A DNA stretch of 64,000 nt, taken from NCBI GenBank assembly GCA_000720845.1, contig JODU01000015.1:186001-250000 (forward strand), written 5' to 3'. The position numbers and the translations under genes were made by a program. The stretch comes from Kitasatospora aureofaciens. Lineage in GTDB: Bacteria > Actinomycetota > Actinomycetes > Streptomycetales > Streptomycetaceae. The notes under the pieces were generated by a model. The model was given only the letters and a program-made list of their open reading frames with translations, searched no databases and had not been told where the DNA came from. Numbering within the stretch: the first letter of the stretch is position 1; each line of letters starts with the position of its first letter. Below, in pieces: positions 14,611-23,791 of the stretch.

Positions 14611-16986
14611 GTGACCATCGCGCCAGCCGATCCGGCTTCAGCGACCCCGGTGACGGCGACCGGGGAACCCGACGGACCCGGTGCCGCCCTGCTGCGGACC
14701 CTGACCGGGCTGACCGCCGACCTCCCCGGCGCCGACCCGGGCCGGGTGGCCGCCGCCGCGCTGCGGGGCCGGTCCGCGCACGCCGACGAGGCCGAGCTGC
14801 GGGAGCTGGCCACCGAGGCGGCCGCCGGTCTGATCTCCGAGGACCCGGTCTACTCCCGGCTGGCCGCCCGGCTGCTGACCGTCGGCATCCGCGCCGAGGC
14901 CGCCTCCCAGGGCGTCGTCACCTTCACCGACTCCGTCGCCACCGGCCACCGCGAGGGTCTGATCGCCGACCGCACGGCCGCGTTCGTCCGGCTGCACGCG
15001 GCCCGCCTCGACGCGCTGATCGACCCGGCCGCCGACGACCGCTTCGGCTACTTCGGACTGCGCACCCTGTACAGCCGCTACCTGCTCCGCCACCCGATCA
15101 CCCGCAAGACCGTCGAGACGCCCCAGCACTTCCTGCTGCGGGTCGCCGCCGGCCTCGCCGAGGACGACACGGTCCGCGCGGTGGACGAGGTCGCCGCCCT
15201 GTACGGCCTGATGAGCCGTCTGGACTACCTGCCCTCCTCCCCCACCCTCTTCAACTCCGGTACTAGGCACGCCCAGATGTCGTCCTGCTACCTCCTGGAC
15301 TCCCCCAAGGACGAGCTGGACTCCCTCTACGACCGCCTCCACCAGGTCGCCCGCCTCTCCAAGCACGCCGGCGGCATCGGCATCGCCTACTCCCGCGTCC
15401 GCGCCCGGGGTTCGCTGATCCGCGGCACCAACGGGCACTCCAACGGCATCGTCCCGTTCCTGAAGACGCTGGACGCCTCGGTCGCCGCCGTGAACCAGGG
15501 CGGCCGGCGCAAGGGCGCGGCGGCGGTCTACCTGGAGACCTGGCACGCGGACGTCGAGGAGTTCCTGGAGCTGCGGGACAACACCGGTGAGGACGCCCGC
15601 CGTACGCACAACCTGAACCTCGCGCACTGGGTGCCGGACGAGTTCATGCGCCGGGTGGACACCGACGGGACCTGGTCGCTGTTCTCCCCCTCCGACGTCC
15701 CGGAGCTGACCGACCTGTGGGGCGAGGAGTTCGACGCGGCGTACCGCAGGGCGGAGGAGGCGGGGCTCGCCCGCAGGACGCTGCCCGCCCGTGAGCTGTA
15801 CGGCCGCATGATGCGCACCCTCGCGCAGACCGGCAACGGCTGGATGACCTTCAAGGACACCGCCAACCGCACGGCGAACCAGACGGCGACCCCCGGCCAC
15901 GTCGTCCACTCCTCCAACCTCTGCACGGAGATCCTGGAGGTCACCGACGACGGGGAGACGGCGGTCTGCAACCTGGGCTCGGTCAACCTCGGCGCCTTCG
16001 TCGACCCCGCGAGCGGCGACATGGACTGGGACCGGCTGGACGCCACCGTCCGCACCGCCGTCACCTTCCTGGACCGGGTCGTCGACATCAACTTCTACCC
16101 GACCGAGCAGGCGGGCCGCTCCAACGCCCGCTGGCGTCCGGTCGGCCTCGGCGCGATGGGCCTCCAGGACGTCTTCTTCCGGCTCCGTCTGCCTTTCGAC
16201 TCCCCCGAGGCGAAGGCCCTGTCCACCCGTATCGCCGAGCGGATCATGCTCGCCGCGTACGAGACCTCCGCCGACCTGGCCGAGCGCAACGGCCCCGCGC
16301 CGGCCTGGGAGAAGACCCGTACCGCCCGGGGCGTGCTGCACCCCGACCACTACGGCGTCGAGCACACGTGGCCGGAGCGCTGGGCCGCGCTGCGCGCGCG
16401 CATGGCGGCGACCGGGCTGCGCAACTCCCTGCTGCTGGCCATCGCGCCGACCGCGACCATCGCCTCCATCGCCGGTGCCTACGAGTGCATCGAGCCGCAG
16501 GTCTCCAACCTGTTCAAGCGCGAGACGCTGTCCGGTGAATTCCTCCAGGTCAACTCCTACCTGGTGGACGACCTCAAGCGGCTCGGCGTGTGGGACGCCC
16601 GCACCCGTGAGGCGCTGCGCGAGGCGAACGGCTCGGTGCAGGGCTTCTCCTGGATCCCCGAGGACGTGCGCGCGCTGTACCGCACCGCCTGGGAGATCCC
16701 GCAGCGCGGCCTGATCGACATGGCCGCCGCCCGCACGCCGTACCTCGACCAGGCCCAGTCGCTGAACCTGTTCCTGGAGACGCCGACCATCGGGAAGCTC
16801 TCCTCGATGTACGCATACGCCTGGAAGCAGGGCCTGAAGACCACGTACTACCTGCGCTCGCGCCCGGCGACCCGGATCGCCCGCGCCGCGGCCCGCGCCA
16901 CCCCCGTCCCCGTGCAGGCGGCCCCGGACCCCGAAGCGGTCGCCTGCTCCCTGGAGAACCCCGAGTCCTGCGAGGCCTGCCAGTAA
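14611..16986 (+). CDS. nrdA: Ribonucleotide reductase class I, large subunit NrdA
   Basis: A 791-residue catalytic subunit that reduces ribonucleoside diphosphates. Active-site residues are all visible: redox Cys226 in SSCYLLD, Cys453 in AVCNLGSVNL, the radical-site cluster Asn436-Leu-Cys438-Thr-Glu440 in SNLCTEI, the paired tyrosines in TTYYLRS, and the C-terminal redox pair CEAC in the last five residues. The GTG start follows GAGGGAG. The stop overlaps the nrdB start by one base. Upstream lie a cobalamin riboswitch and NrdR boxes, so it is expressed when B12 and dNTPs are low. Confidence 0.97.
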   Translation: MTIAPADPASATPVTATGEPDGPGAALLRTLTGLTADLPGADPGRVAAAALRGRSAHADEAELRELATEAAAGLISEDPVYSRLAARLLTVGIRAEAASQGVVTFTDSVATGHREGLIADRTAAFVRLHAARLDALIDPAADDRFGYFGLRTLYSRYLLRHPITRKTVETPQHFLLRVAAGLAEDDTVRAVDEVAALYGLMSRLDYLPSSPTLFNSGTRHAQMSSCYLLDSPKDELDSLYDRLHQVARLSKHAGGIGIAYSRVRARGSLIRGTNGHSNGIVPFLKTLDASVAAVNQGGRRKGAAAVYLETWHADVEEFLELRDNTGEDARRTHNLNLAHWVPDEFMRRVDTDGTWSLFSPSDVPELTDLWGEEFDAAYRRAEEAGLARRTLPARELYGRMMRTLAQTGNGWMTFKDTANRTANQTATPGHVVHSSNLCTEILEVTDDGETAVCNLGSVNLGAFVDPASGDMDWDRLDATVRTAVTFLDRVVDINFYPTEQAGRSNARWRPVGLGAMGLQDVFFRLRLPFDSPEAKALSTRIAERIMLAAYETSADLAERNGPAPAWEKTRTARGVLHPDHYGVEHTWPERWAALRARMAATGLRNSLLLAIAPTATIASIAGAYECIEPQVSNLFKRETLSGEFLQVNSYLVDDLKRLGVWDARTREALREANGSVQGFSWIPEDVRALYRTAWEIPQRGLIDMAAARTPYLDQAQSLNLFLETPTIGKLSSMYAYAWKQGLKTTYYLRSRPATRIARAAARATPVPVQAAPDPEAVACSLENPESCEACQ

Positions 16987-18017
16987 TGACCACCGAGACC
17001 CCCGCGAACCCCGCCACGAAGAACCTGCTCGACCCCGGCTTCGAGCTGACCCTGCGCCCCATGCGCTACCCCGACTTCTACGAGCGCTACCGGGACGCGA
17101 TCAAGAACACCTGGCACGTCGAGGAGGTCGACCTCCACTCGGACGTCGCCGACCTCGCGAAGCTCAGCCCCGAGGAGCAGCACCTGATCGGCCGGCTGGT
17201 GGCCTTCTTCGCCACCGGTGACTCGATCGTCGCGAACAACCTGGTGCTGACCCTCTACAAGCACATCAACTCCCCCGAGGCGCGGCTGTACCTGAGCCGC
17301 CAGCTCTTCGAGGAGGCCGTCCACGTCCAGTTCTATCTGACGCTCCTCGACACCTACCTGCCCGACCCGGAGGACCGCGCCGCCGCCTTCGCGGCCGTGG
17401 AGAACATCCCGTCCATCCGGGAGAAGGCCGAGTTCTGCTTCAGGTGGATGGACTCGGTCGAGTCGATCGACCGCCTGGAGACCCGGGCCGACCGCCGTCG
17501 CTTCCTGCTCAACCTGATCTGCTTCGCGGCGTGCATCGAGGGCCTGTTCTTCTACGGCGCCTTCGCCTACGTCTACTGGTTCCGCAGCCGGGGGCTGCTG
17601 CACGGCCTCGCCACCGGCACCAACTGGGTGTTCCGGGACGAGACCATGCACATGTCCTTCGCGTTCGACGTCGTCGACACCGTGCGCAAGGAGGAGCCGG
17701 AGCTGTTCGACGACCAGCTCCGGCAGCAGGTCACCGACATGCTGCGGGAGGCCGTCGAGGCCGAGCTGCAGTTCGCGCGCGACCTGTGCGGCGACGGCCT
17801 CCCGGGCATGAACACCGACTCGATGCGGCAGTACCTGGAGTGCGTGGCCGACCAGCGCCTGACGCGCCTCGGCTTCGCCCCGGTGTACGGCTCGGAGAAC
17901 CCCTTCTCCTTCATGGAGCTGCAGGGGGTTCAGGAGTTGACCAACTTCTTCGAGCGGCGTCCCTCGGCGTACCAGGTGGCGGTGGAGGGCACCGTCGACC
18001 TGGACGAGGACTTCTGA
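16986..18017 (+). CDS. nrdB: Ribonucleotide reductase class I, small subunit NrdB
   Basis: A 343-residue diiron radical subunit. The metal ligands are recognisable: Asp79 in FFATGDS, Glu110 and His113 in FEEAVHVQFY, and a later E-x2-H in RDETMHMSF. Tyr117 is at the place of the radical tyrosine (four after His113), so this is a normal tyrosyl-radical enzyme and not the Phe-bearing class Ic form. It is coupled to nrdA (TAATG). A small convergent ORF overlaps its last 88 bases. Confidence 0.96.
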   Translation: MTTETPANPATKNLLDPGFELTLRPMRYPDFYERYRDAIKNTWHVEEVDLHSDVADLAKLSPEEQHLIGRLVAFFATGDSIVANNLVLTLYKHINSPEARLYLSRQLFEEAVHVQFYLTLLDTYLPDPEDRAAAFAAVENIPSIREKAEFCFRWMDSVESIDRLETRADRRRFLLNLICFAACIEGLFFYGAFAYVYWFRSRGLLHGLATGTNWVFRDETMHMSFAFDVVDTVRKEEPELFDDQLRQQVTDMLREAVEAELQFARDLCGDGLPGMNTDSMRQYLECVADQRLTRLGFAPVYGSENPFSFMELQGVQELTNFFERRPSAYQVAVEGTVDLDEDF

Positions 18018-18178
18018 GTCGCCCGGCTCTCCTCCCCCCTGCCCTTCCGGGCCTCCCTGATCTCGCGGTCGATGCGCCGGTCGCGCATGATGCCGATCAC
18101 CGACGGGAGGACCATCAGGACGAGGAGTCCGAAGGTGGCGAGCATTCCGATCAGGCCTTCTATCTGGTTTCCGTTCAT
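17930..18178 (-). CDS. Small single-span membrane protein, antisense to the nrdB end
   Basis: An 82-residue ORF with one hydrophobic span near the N terminus (IEGLIGMLATFGLLVLMVLP), then a charged helix MRDRRIDREIREARKGRG and a Ser/Thr-rich tail. Its first 50 codons have the strong third-position GC of true Streptomyces genes. The last part overlaps the 3' end of nrdB on the other strand. The ribosome site is weak (GTGGTG). Function unknown. It is convergent with nrdB and divergent from nrdS. I take it as probably real on codon bias and membrane topology; the overlapping part may simply reflect drift of the stop codon. Confidence 0.55.
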   Translation of the reverse strand: MNGNQIEGLIGMLATFGLLVLMVLPSVIGIMRDRRIDREIREARKGRGEESRATQKSSSRSTVPSTATWYAEGRRSKKLVNS

Positions 18179-18270
18179 GACACCACTGTCGCGCCGGATA
18201 CTCCTTACCGGGAGTGGCAGGACTGCCGTAGGGCCTCGATTTCCTGCCACTTCCGGGGCACACTGGCACC

Positions 18271-19239
18271 ATGCTGCAGAACGTGGCCGCCGTCCTGCTG
18301 GACGGCGTGCATCCCTTCGAACTGGGCGTCGTCTGCGAGGTCTTCGGCATCGACCGGACCGACGAGGGCCTGCCGAAGTACGACTTCGCGGTGGTCTCGG
18401 CGGAGGGCCCGGCACTGAGCACCCATGTGGGCGGGCTCTCCGTCTCCACGCCGTACGGTCTCGACCGGCTGGAGGAGGCCGACCTGATCACCGTGCCGGC
18501 CGGCAGCGACTTCGTCCGCCGGGAGTACCCGCCCGAGCTGCTGGACGCCCTGCGCAGGGCGACGGACCGGGGCACACGCGTGCTGAGCGTGTGCTCCGGC
18601 GTCTTCGTGCTGGGCGCCGCCGGACTGCTGGACGGGCGGCGGTGCGCGGTGCACTGGCACCACGCGGCCGAGCTGGCCCGGCAGTATCCGCGGGCCCAGG
18701 TCGCGCCGGACGTGCTCTACGTCGACGAGGACCCGGTGATCACCTCCGCCGGGACCGCCGCCGGCATCGACGCCTGTCTGCACATCGTGCGCAAGGAGCA
18801 GGGGACGGAGGTCGCCAACCGGATCGCCCGGCGCATGGTGGTGCCGCCGCACCGGGACGGCGGGCAGGCGCAGTACATCGAACGGCCGCTGCCGCGCTCC
18901 TCCTGCGACACCGTCGGCGAGGTGCTGGCCTGGATGGAGCAGCACCTCGACGAGGAGGTCACCGTCGAACAGCTGGCGGCCCGGGCGCACATGTCCCCGC
19001 GCACCTTCGCCCGCCGCTTCCAGCAGGAGACCGGGACGACCCCCTACCGCTGGATCCTGCGCCAGCGCGTCCTGCTGGCCCAGCGTCTCCTGGAGGCGAC
19101 GGACGAGACGATGGACACGATCGCCTGGCGCGCCGGTTTCGGCACGGCGGCGGCCCTCAGGCACCAGTTCACCAGGGCCCTGGGCACCACCCCGCACGCC
19201 TACCGGCGCACGTTCCGTGGCCCGGAGGCCGCCGCCTGA
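18271..19239 (+). CDS. nrdS: AraC-family regulator with DJ-1/PfpI domain, NrdS
   Basis: A 322-residue protein of the GATase1-like/AraC type. The N-terminal DJ-1/PfpI-like domain (about 1-170) has the nucleophile elbow SVCSGVFVLGAAGLL with Cys near 110. The C-terminal AraC domain (about 215-315) has two helix-turn-helix units, MSPRTFARRFQQETGTTP and AWRAGFGTAAALRHQF, with the family ending TTPHAYRRTF. It is the S of the Streptomyces nrdABS set. It is not needed for reductase activity as far as known, and its ligand is unknown. It lies 253 bases after nrdB, with a small opposite-strand gene between them. Confidence 0.9.
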   Translation: MLQNVAAVLLDGVHPFELGVVCEVFGIDRTDEGLPKYDFAVVSAEGPALSTHVGGLSVSTPYGLDRLEEADLITVPAGSDFVRREYPPELLDALRRATDRGTRVLSVCSGVFVLGAAGLLDGRRCAVHWHHAAELARQYPRAQVAPDVLYVDEDPVITSAGTAAGIDACLHIVRKEQGTEVANRIARRMVVPPHRDGGQAQYIERPLPRSSCDTVGEVLAWMEQHLDEEVTVEQLAARAHMSPRTFARRFQQETGTTPYRWILRQRVLLAQRLLEATDETMDTIAWRAGFGTAAALRHQFTRALGTTPHAYRRTFRGPEAAA

Positions 19240-19252
19240 GCCGTCGGGGCCG

Positions 19253-20629
19253 TCACCGCGCCACGGGTCTGACCAGCAGGTCGTGCGGGCGCAGCGTGAT
19301 GCCGACCCGGACCGCGTCGTTGGAGCCCGCCACCTGTTCGAAGCGGAACCTGGTGGCGAGCGCGGCCGTGATCAGCGTGAGCTGGGCCATCGAGAAGTGG
19401 TCACTGGGGCACTTCCGCTTGCCCGCGCTGAACGGCTTCATGGCGTATTTCGGCACATTCTTCGCGCGTTCCGGGAGCCATCGGTCGGGGTCGAACTCCA
19501 GGTTGTCGTCGTACGACTTCGGATCGCGTTGGATTGCGTACGGACTGTAGATGATGTCCGCACCGGCCGGAATGCGATAGCCACCGAGTTCACTCTCGGC
19601 CACCGCGCGCCGCGTCAATACCCATACGGCGGGGCGCAAACGCATGGCTTCCACGATGACATTGCCGGTGTGCGTGAGCCTGCGGACGTCCTCGAATGCC
19701 ACGGGGCGCCCGCCGGTGACCGCTTCGACTTCGTCGCGTATGCGGTCGGCATGTTCCGGATGGTCGGCAAGTGCCTGGAGCAACCACATGATCGTGGACG
19801 CGATGGTTTCACTGCCGGGGGTGAGTATCGCGACCACCTGGTCGTGGATCTCCTGTTCCCCGATCGGGTCGCCATTGTCGTCCTTCGCCTCCAGCAATGC
19901 CGTGAGCAAATCGTCCGGCTTTTGACCGGATGCGCGGCGCTCGGCGATGATCTCGTCGACCAGCAGATGCAGATCGGCCAACGCGTTGTTGAATTGGCGG
20001 TTGGCCGGAAGCGGCAGCCGGTACAGCGGCCCGAGCGGGACCACCATGCGCCGGTACATGCCCCGGAAGACGGTGGCGAGCGCGACGCACAGCCGCTCGG
20101 CCCGCTCGTCCATGTACTGCCCGCGCAGCAGGCAGCGGGCCGCGACGCGCACCGCGACCCGGAAGGACTCGGAGGTGGCGTCGACGGTCCGGCCCGGCTG
20201 CCAGCGCTCGGTGAGCGCGTGCGCCTCCTCCTCCATGATCGGCCCGTAGGCGGGGATGGCGTCGAGCCGGAACGCCGGCTGAATGGTGCGCCGCTGGCGG
20301 CGGTGGAGCGGACCGTTGGCGGTCGCCACGCCCTCCTTGCCGAGCAGGCCCTCCAGCGACTCCCACAGCGGGCCCGCTATGTGGTAGTCGGGGCTCAGGG
20401 CGAGGGCGCCGGTCAACTCCGGGTCCGTGACCGCGTAGACGGTCTTCGGGCCGAGCTTGATGCGCACGATGTCGCCGTGGTCACGCAGTTGGGACATGAA
20501 GGCCAGCGGGTCGCGGGCCAGCCGCCAGCCGTGGCCGAGCAGCGGTACGCCGCCGCCCGCGACGGGCGGTTCGCGCAGTTCCGGTGCCGTCTGCGCGTGG
20601 ATCTCGGGGTTGACGGACTCGACGGTCAT
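19253..20629 (-). CDS. cyp170A1: Cytochrome P450 CYP170A1 (albaflavenone synthase)
   Basis: A 458-residue P450. The heme loop is FSAGKRKCPSDHF with the thiolate Cys, the K-helix ExxR is EAMR, and the I-helix carries LTPGSETIAST. It oxidises epi-isozizaene to albaflavenol and then albaflavenone. In S. coelicolor the same protein also has a separate terpene synthase activity making farnesene, linked to a DDLLTALLEAKDD stretch, which is present here. Its ATG overlaps the stop of the terpene synthase (ATGA), so the pair is translated together. It is convergent with nrdS, 13 bases away. Confidence 0.95.
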   Translation of the reverse strand: MTVESVNPEIHAQTAPELREPPVAGGGVPLLGHGWRLARDPLAFMSQLRDHGDIVRIKLGPKTVYAVTDPELTGALALSPDYHIAGPLWESLEGLLGKEGVATANGPLHRRQRRTIQPAFRLDAIPAYGPIMEEEAHALTERWQPGRTVDATSESFRVAVRVAARCLLRGQYMDERAERLCVALATVFRGMYRRMVVPLGPLYRLPLPANRQFNNALADLHLLVDEIIAERRASGQKPDDLLTALLEAKDDNGDPIGEQEIHDQVVAILTPGSETIASTIMWLLQALADHPEHADRIRDEVEAVTGGRPVAFEDVRRLTHTGNVIVEAMRLRPAVWVLTRRAVAESELGGYRIPAGADIIYSPYAIQRDPKSYDDNLEFDPDRWLPERAKNVPKYAMKPFSAGKRKCPSDHFSMAQLTLITAALATRFRFEQVAGSNDAVRVGITLRPHDLLVRPVAR

Positions 20630-21711
20630 TTCTCACCTGCCGCTTCGTTGTTGACGTACGGGGGCGTGGACCGGTCGTCCCAGCTGTCGACCATGTACCG
20701 GCCTGACTCGTGGTGGAACCAGTAGACGGAACTGAACCAGTTCCGCATATTGCCGACGTTGGCTCGCACGGCGCCGCTCAGTTCCTTTCCGCGTACGGTT
20801 CCGTCGGCCAGCGAGTCGGCGAACCGTAAGGCGTCCTGCTCCACGGCGAGGAATTCGGTGATGCATTCCTCGACGCGCCGCCGGACTTCTCCGATGGCTT
20901 CTTCCAGCGTGAGTGAATGATGGGTTATGAGACTGATACCGAGATTGTGGACCTCGTCTCCCGCTATTTCCTTGGGCAGCGAGCAGAGGTCGTTGTACCA
21001 GGCGGCGAATTCCTGACTCAGCAGCGCCGCCCGGCGATATACCGGGTGTTTGCGTACGGCGTCGGGGAGTTCGCAGCCGGAACTCGGCTCCAGCAGGTCG
21101 GTCCAGATCCAGTGCGCGAAGGTGAGCCGCCGCAGTTCGAGGTACTCCTCCACGCCGGGCACGATTCCGCGCGTCCGGTTGTGGAATTCCCGGTCGTACG
21201 CCTCGATCACCGCGTGGAAGTGCCGGGCGAACCGGGCGTTCCAGGTGCCCGGCAGGAAGGCGTAGAGCCGCCGCACGCTGTCGGCGAACCCGGCCACCAG
21301 CGTGTCCTCGTGGTGCAGGTGGTCCCCGGGTGAGTCGAGTGCCGTGTGCAGCCGGCCACGCAGTCGCCGCCAGGCGCCGGGACGGCCGTGGACGATGTCA
21401 CGGTCGTGCCGGTCGTCCCAGACGAAGAACCACGCGCTGTAGTCCGCTATCGCCTGCATGACCTCGTCGGGGGCGCCCAGGTAGTAGCCCGCCATGAGGT
21501 CCGTGTAGCACAGGCCATCGGCATATTCCTGGACCTTGTCCGCCGGCATGAGCCGCTTTTCGAGCAGCCAGGTGCGGGTTGTCTCCTGAAGCCTGGGCCA
21601 ATACGGGTGCAGTTGCCGGGGAAATGCCGCCTCGATCACCGGGAGGCGCAGCGATGGCGGTACTGCGATCGCGGTCGGTGTCGCTGTGGTGCCGTGTGGG
21701 AAAGCATGCAC
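20626..21711 (-). CDS. epi-Isozizaene synthase (sesquiterpene cyclase)
   Basis: A 361-residue class I terpene cyclase that turns farnesyl diphosphate into epi-isozizaene. The Asp-rich metal motif is DDRHD at residues 99-103 and the second metal motif is NDLCSLPKE near 240. Length and sequence agree nearly throughout with the S. coelicolor enzyme as I remember it. The GTG at 21711 follows GAGAGGGG and gives the known N terminus; an in-frame ATG far upstream would add a non-homologous stretch. It forms a two-gene operon with CYP170A1 for the earthy-smelling antibiotic albaflavenone. Confidence 0.96.
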   Translation of the reverse strand: MHAFPHGTTATPTAIAVPPSLRLPVIEAAFPRQLHPYWPRLQETTRTWLLEKRLMPADKVQEYADGLCYTDLMAGYYLGAPDEVMQAIADYSAWFFVWDDRHDRDIVHGRPGAWRRLRGRLHTALDSPGDHLHHEDTLVAGFADSVRRLYAFLPGTWNARFARHFHAVIEAYDREFHNRTRGIVPGVEEYLELRRLTFAHWIWTDLLEPSSGCELPDAVRKHPVYRRAALLSQEFAAWYNDLCSLPKEIAGDEVHNLGISLITHHSLTLEEAIGEVRRRVEECITEFLAVEQDALRFADSLADGTVRGKELSGAVRANVGNMRNWFSSVYWFHHESGRYMVDSWDDRSTPPYVNNEAAGEK

Positions 21712-21890
21712 GAACAAACCCCTCTCAGCCGCCGGTGGCGCACTCCTCTCACTGAGCGGGGCGTGCGCCGTTGCGTATCCCCGCACTTCCCATTCAGCAC
21801 CACAACTGACCGTTCTGGGAACGGATTTGCTCCATTCACTACCCCGCGATGCCGGAATTCTCCTGTTGTGTGGCGGCTTTCCACACACGA

Positions 21891-21927
21891 ACGGCGCCCG
21901 CTCGGGGAAGACCCGAACAGGCGCCGT
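21891..21927 (-). terminator. Terminator after peptide deformylase gene
   Basis: A nested hairpin: outer arms ACGGCGCC/GGCGCCGT and inner arms TCGGG/CCCGA around GAAGA. It lies 34 bases beyond the deformylase stop (minus strand), ahead of the terpene synthase promoter. No T-run. Confidence 0.7.
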
Positions 21928-21960
21928 GCGCAAGGGGGATGTGTGGCCCGTGAGGCGGTG

Positions 21961-22611
21961 TCAGTCGTTCGCGACCACGGGGTAGCGCGGCTCGTTCTCG
22001 GCCATCTGCCGCAGCGCGTCCTTGCGCTCGCGCTTGGAGAGCCGGTCGATGTACAGGTACCCGTACAGGTGGTCCGTCTCGTGCTGGAGGCACCGCGCGA
22101 AGTACCCGGTGCCGCGCACCTTGACGGGGTTGCCCTTCTCGTCCTGCCCGGTCACCTCGGCGTAGTCGGGTCGGGCGAGCGGCGCGTAGGCGGTCGGCAC
22201 GGACAGGCAGCCCTCGTTGCTGTCGTCCAGGCGGCGGCGGTCGGCCGGCAGTTCGACCAGCCTGGGGTTGCAGACGACGCCGACGTGGCGGACGCCCTCG
22301 TCGTCGGGGCAGTCGTAGACGAAGACCTTCTTGGAGACACCGATCTGGTTGGCGGCCAGGCCCACGCCCTCGGCGGTGCGCTGGCTGGCGAACATGTCGG
22401 CCACCAGCTGCTGGAACTCCTCGCCGAAGTCGGTGACGTCCTCGCACTCCTTGTGCAGCACCGGGTTGCCGACCACCGTGATCGGGCGCGAGGTGCCGCG
22501 CCCGCGCCAGTCGGCCTCACGCTCCTCGCAGTCCTGGGTGTCGACGACGAATCCCTCGTCGTCCACGGGGAGCACGCCCGGGTGCTGCTGATCGGTGTCC
22601 TGCTGGGCCAT
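21961..22611 (-). CDS. def: Peptide deformylase
   Basis: A 216-residue iron/zinc enzyme that removes the formyl group from new proteins. The three motifs are complete: GVGLAANQIG, EGCLSVP (metal Cys) and HETDH (metal His pair and catalytic Glu). An acidic N-terminal extension of about 45 residues precedes the core. The ATG at 22611 was chosen for MAQQD; upstream codons give no better site. Streptomyces carry several deformylases, and this one lies alone. Confidence 0.95.
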   Translation of the reverse strand: MAQQDTDQQHPGVLPVDDEGFVVDTQDCEEREADWRGRGTSRPITVVGNPVLHKECEDVTDFGEEFQQLVADMFASQRTAEGVGLAANQIGVSKKVFVYDCPDDEGVRHVGVVCNPRLVELPADRRRLDDSNEGCLSVPTAYAPLARPDYAEVTGQDEKGNPVKVRGTGYFARCLQHETDHLYGYLYIDRLSKRERKDALRQMAENEPRYPVVAND

Positions 22612-22697
22612 GACCGACGTATGCCTTCCTCGTACAACCAAGGGTGGTGCTGATGGTGACTGCTGCTGGAGCGTCCTGACAAAGACTACGGGGCGGC

Positions 22698-23678
22698 TCA
22701 GCAGACCTCTTCCAGGTCCCGCCAGTCACGTGAGTCCGGGCTGTCGGCCACCCACCCGTCCAGCAACCCCTTCACCAGCCCGGCCGGCGCGGCCACCCCG
22801 CACTCCCGCTCCGGCACCCACAGCTGCCCGTCGGTGCGGTGCCCCAGCGGCCCGGGGTGTCCGGGTTCGCTGTGGTCGTGCGGGTCGAGGTGCTCGCCCT
22901 CGCCCTCGTCGGACGGCATCCGGGACTCCGAGCACATCCGGCACAGCAGCCGCACGGAGGACGACCAGTCCTCGGCGGCGAACCCGGCGTCGGCGGCCAG
23001 CTGCTCCAGCGCGTCGCGGTCGGACTCGGTGGCGGCCTCCAGGAGGACGACCCAGGTGGGCACGGGCGAGGGCGCCCACAGCTCGATCTCGTCGAAGACG
23101 GGGTAGGAGTGCCCGGCGCTGGTGGTCCGCTCCCCGTGCGGTACGCCGTCGTGCAGGACGACCTCGCCCCAGCGCCGCCCGGACGACGGCAGCGGGATGG
23201 ACAGCACCTCGACGCGGGCGGGGTCGAGCCGCCGCCCCCACACCACCTCGGCCTCGCCCTCCGGCGACAGCCGTACGGCAGCGCTGCCGAGGTCCATGCC
23301 GAGCGGCTCACCGGCGTCGGTGGCCTCCCCGGGGGTGCGCAGCCCGTAGGCCTGCCAGGCCCGGCGGGCCAGCGGCCAGTCCTGCAGGGCGGTCGCGGCG
23401 ATGCCGACGTTCCACCAGTCGGGGGCGCCGGTGTCCCGGTCGAGCAGCGCGACGGCCCGCAGGCCCGCCGCCCTGGCCTGCTCCCAGTCGTGCCGGAACT
23501 TGTGCAGCAGCGCCAGGTTGAACCAGGACTCCGACAGCCAGGGCTCCAGGTCCGCCGCCCGGGTCAGCAGCGCACCCGCGTCCTCGTAGCGACCGTCGCC
23601 GATCAGCGTGAACGCGCGGTCGGTGGCCTGCCGCCAGGAGGCGGAGGGCCGGTGCCGTGCCTTGCCGAAGATCCTCAC
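22698..23678 (-). CDS. Tetratricopeptide-repeat protein
   Basis: A 326-residue soluble protein. The first 110 residues form about two TPR units (AFTLIGDGRYEDAGALLTRAADLEP; ESWFNLALLHKFRHDWEQARAAGLRAVAL). The rest is a domain rich in Trp and acidic residues, with conserved-looking DEIELWAPSPVPTWVVLLEA and Cys pairs (LLCRMCSES). This architecture is common in Streptomyces as a protein of unknown role. The start is GTG with no strong ribosome site. It lies upstream of def on the same strand, with 86 bases between. Confidence 0.75.
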   Translation of the reverse strand: MRIFGKARHRPSASWRQATDRAFTLIGDGRYEDAGALLTRAADLEPWLSESWFNLALLHKFRHDWEQARAAGLRAVALLDRDTGAPDWWNVGIAATALQDWPLARRAWQAYGLRTPGEATDAGEPLGMDLGSAAVRLSPEGEAEVVWGRRLDPARVEVLSIPLPSSGRRWGEVVLHDGVPHGERTTSAGHSYPVFDEIELWAPSPVPTWVVLLEAATESDRDALEQLAADAGFAAEDWSSSVRLLCRMCSESRMPSDEGEGEHLDPHDHSEPGHPGPLGHRTDGQLWVPERECGVAAPAGLVKGLLDGWVADSPDSRDWRDLEEVC

Positions 23679-23791
23679 GATTCCCGCCTGCCAGTTCCGT
23701 TCTGTGGGCTGGCTGTGCCTTTCGCGCCCCCGGACACCCTCTCCCGGGCATCAAACCACGTACGGCTGTAGAGGCGCTCATTACCCATGGG

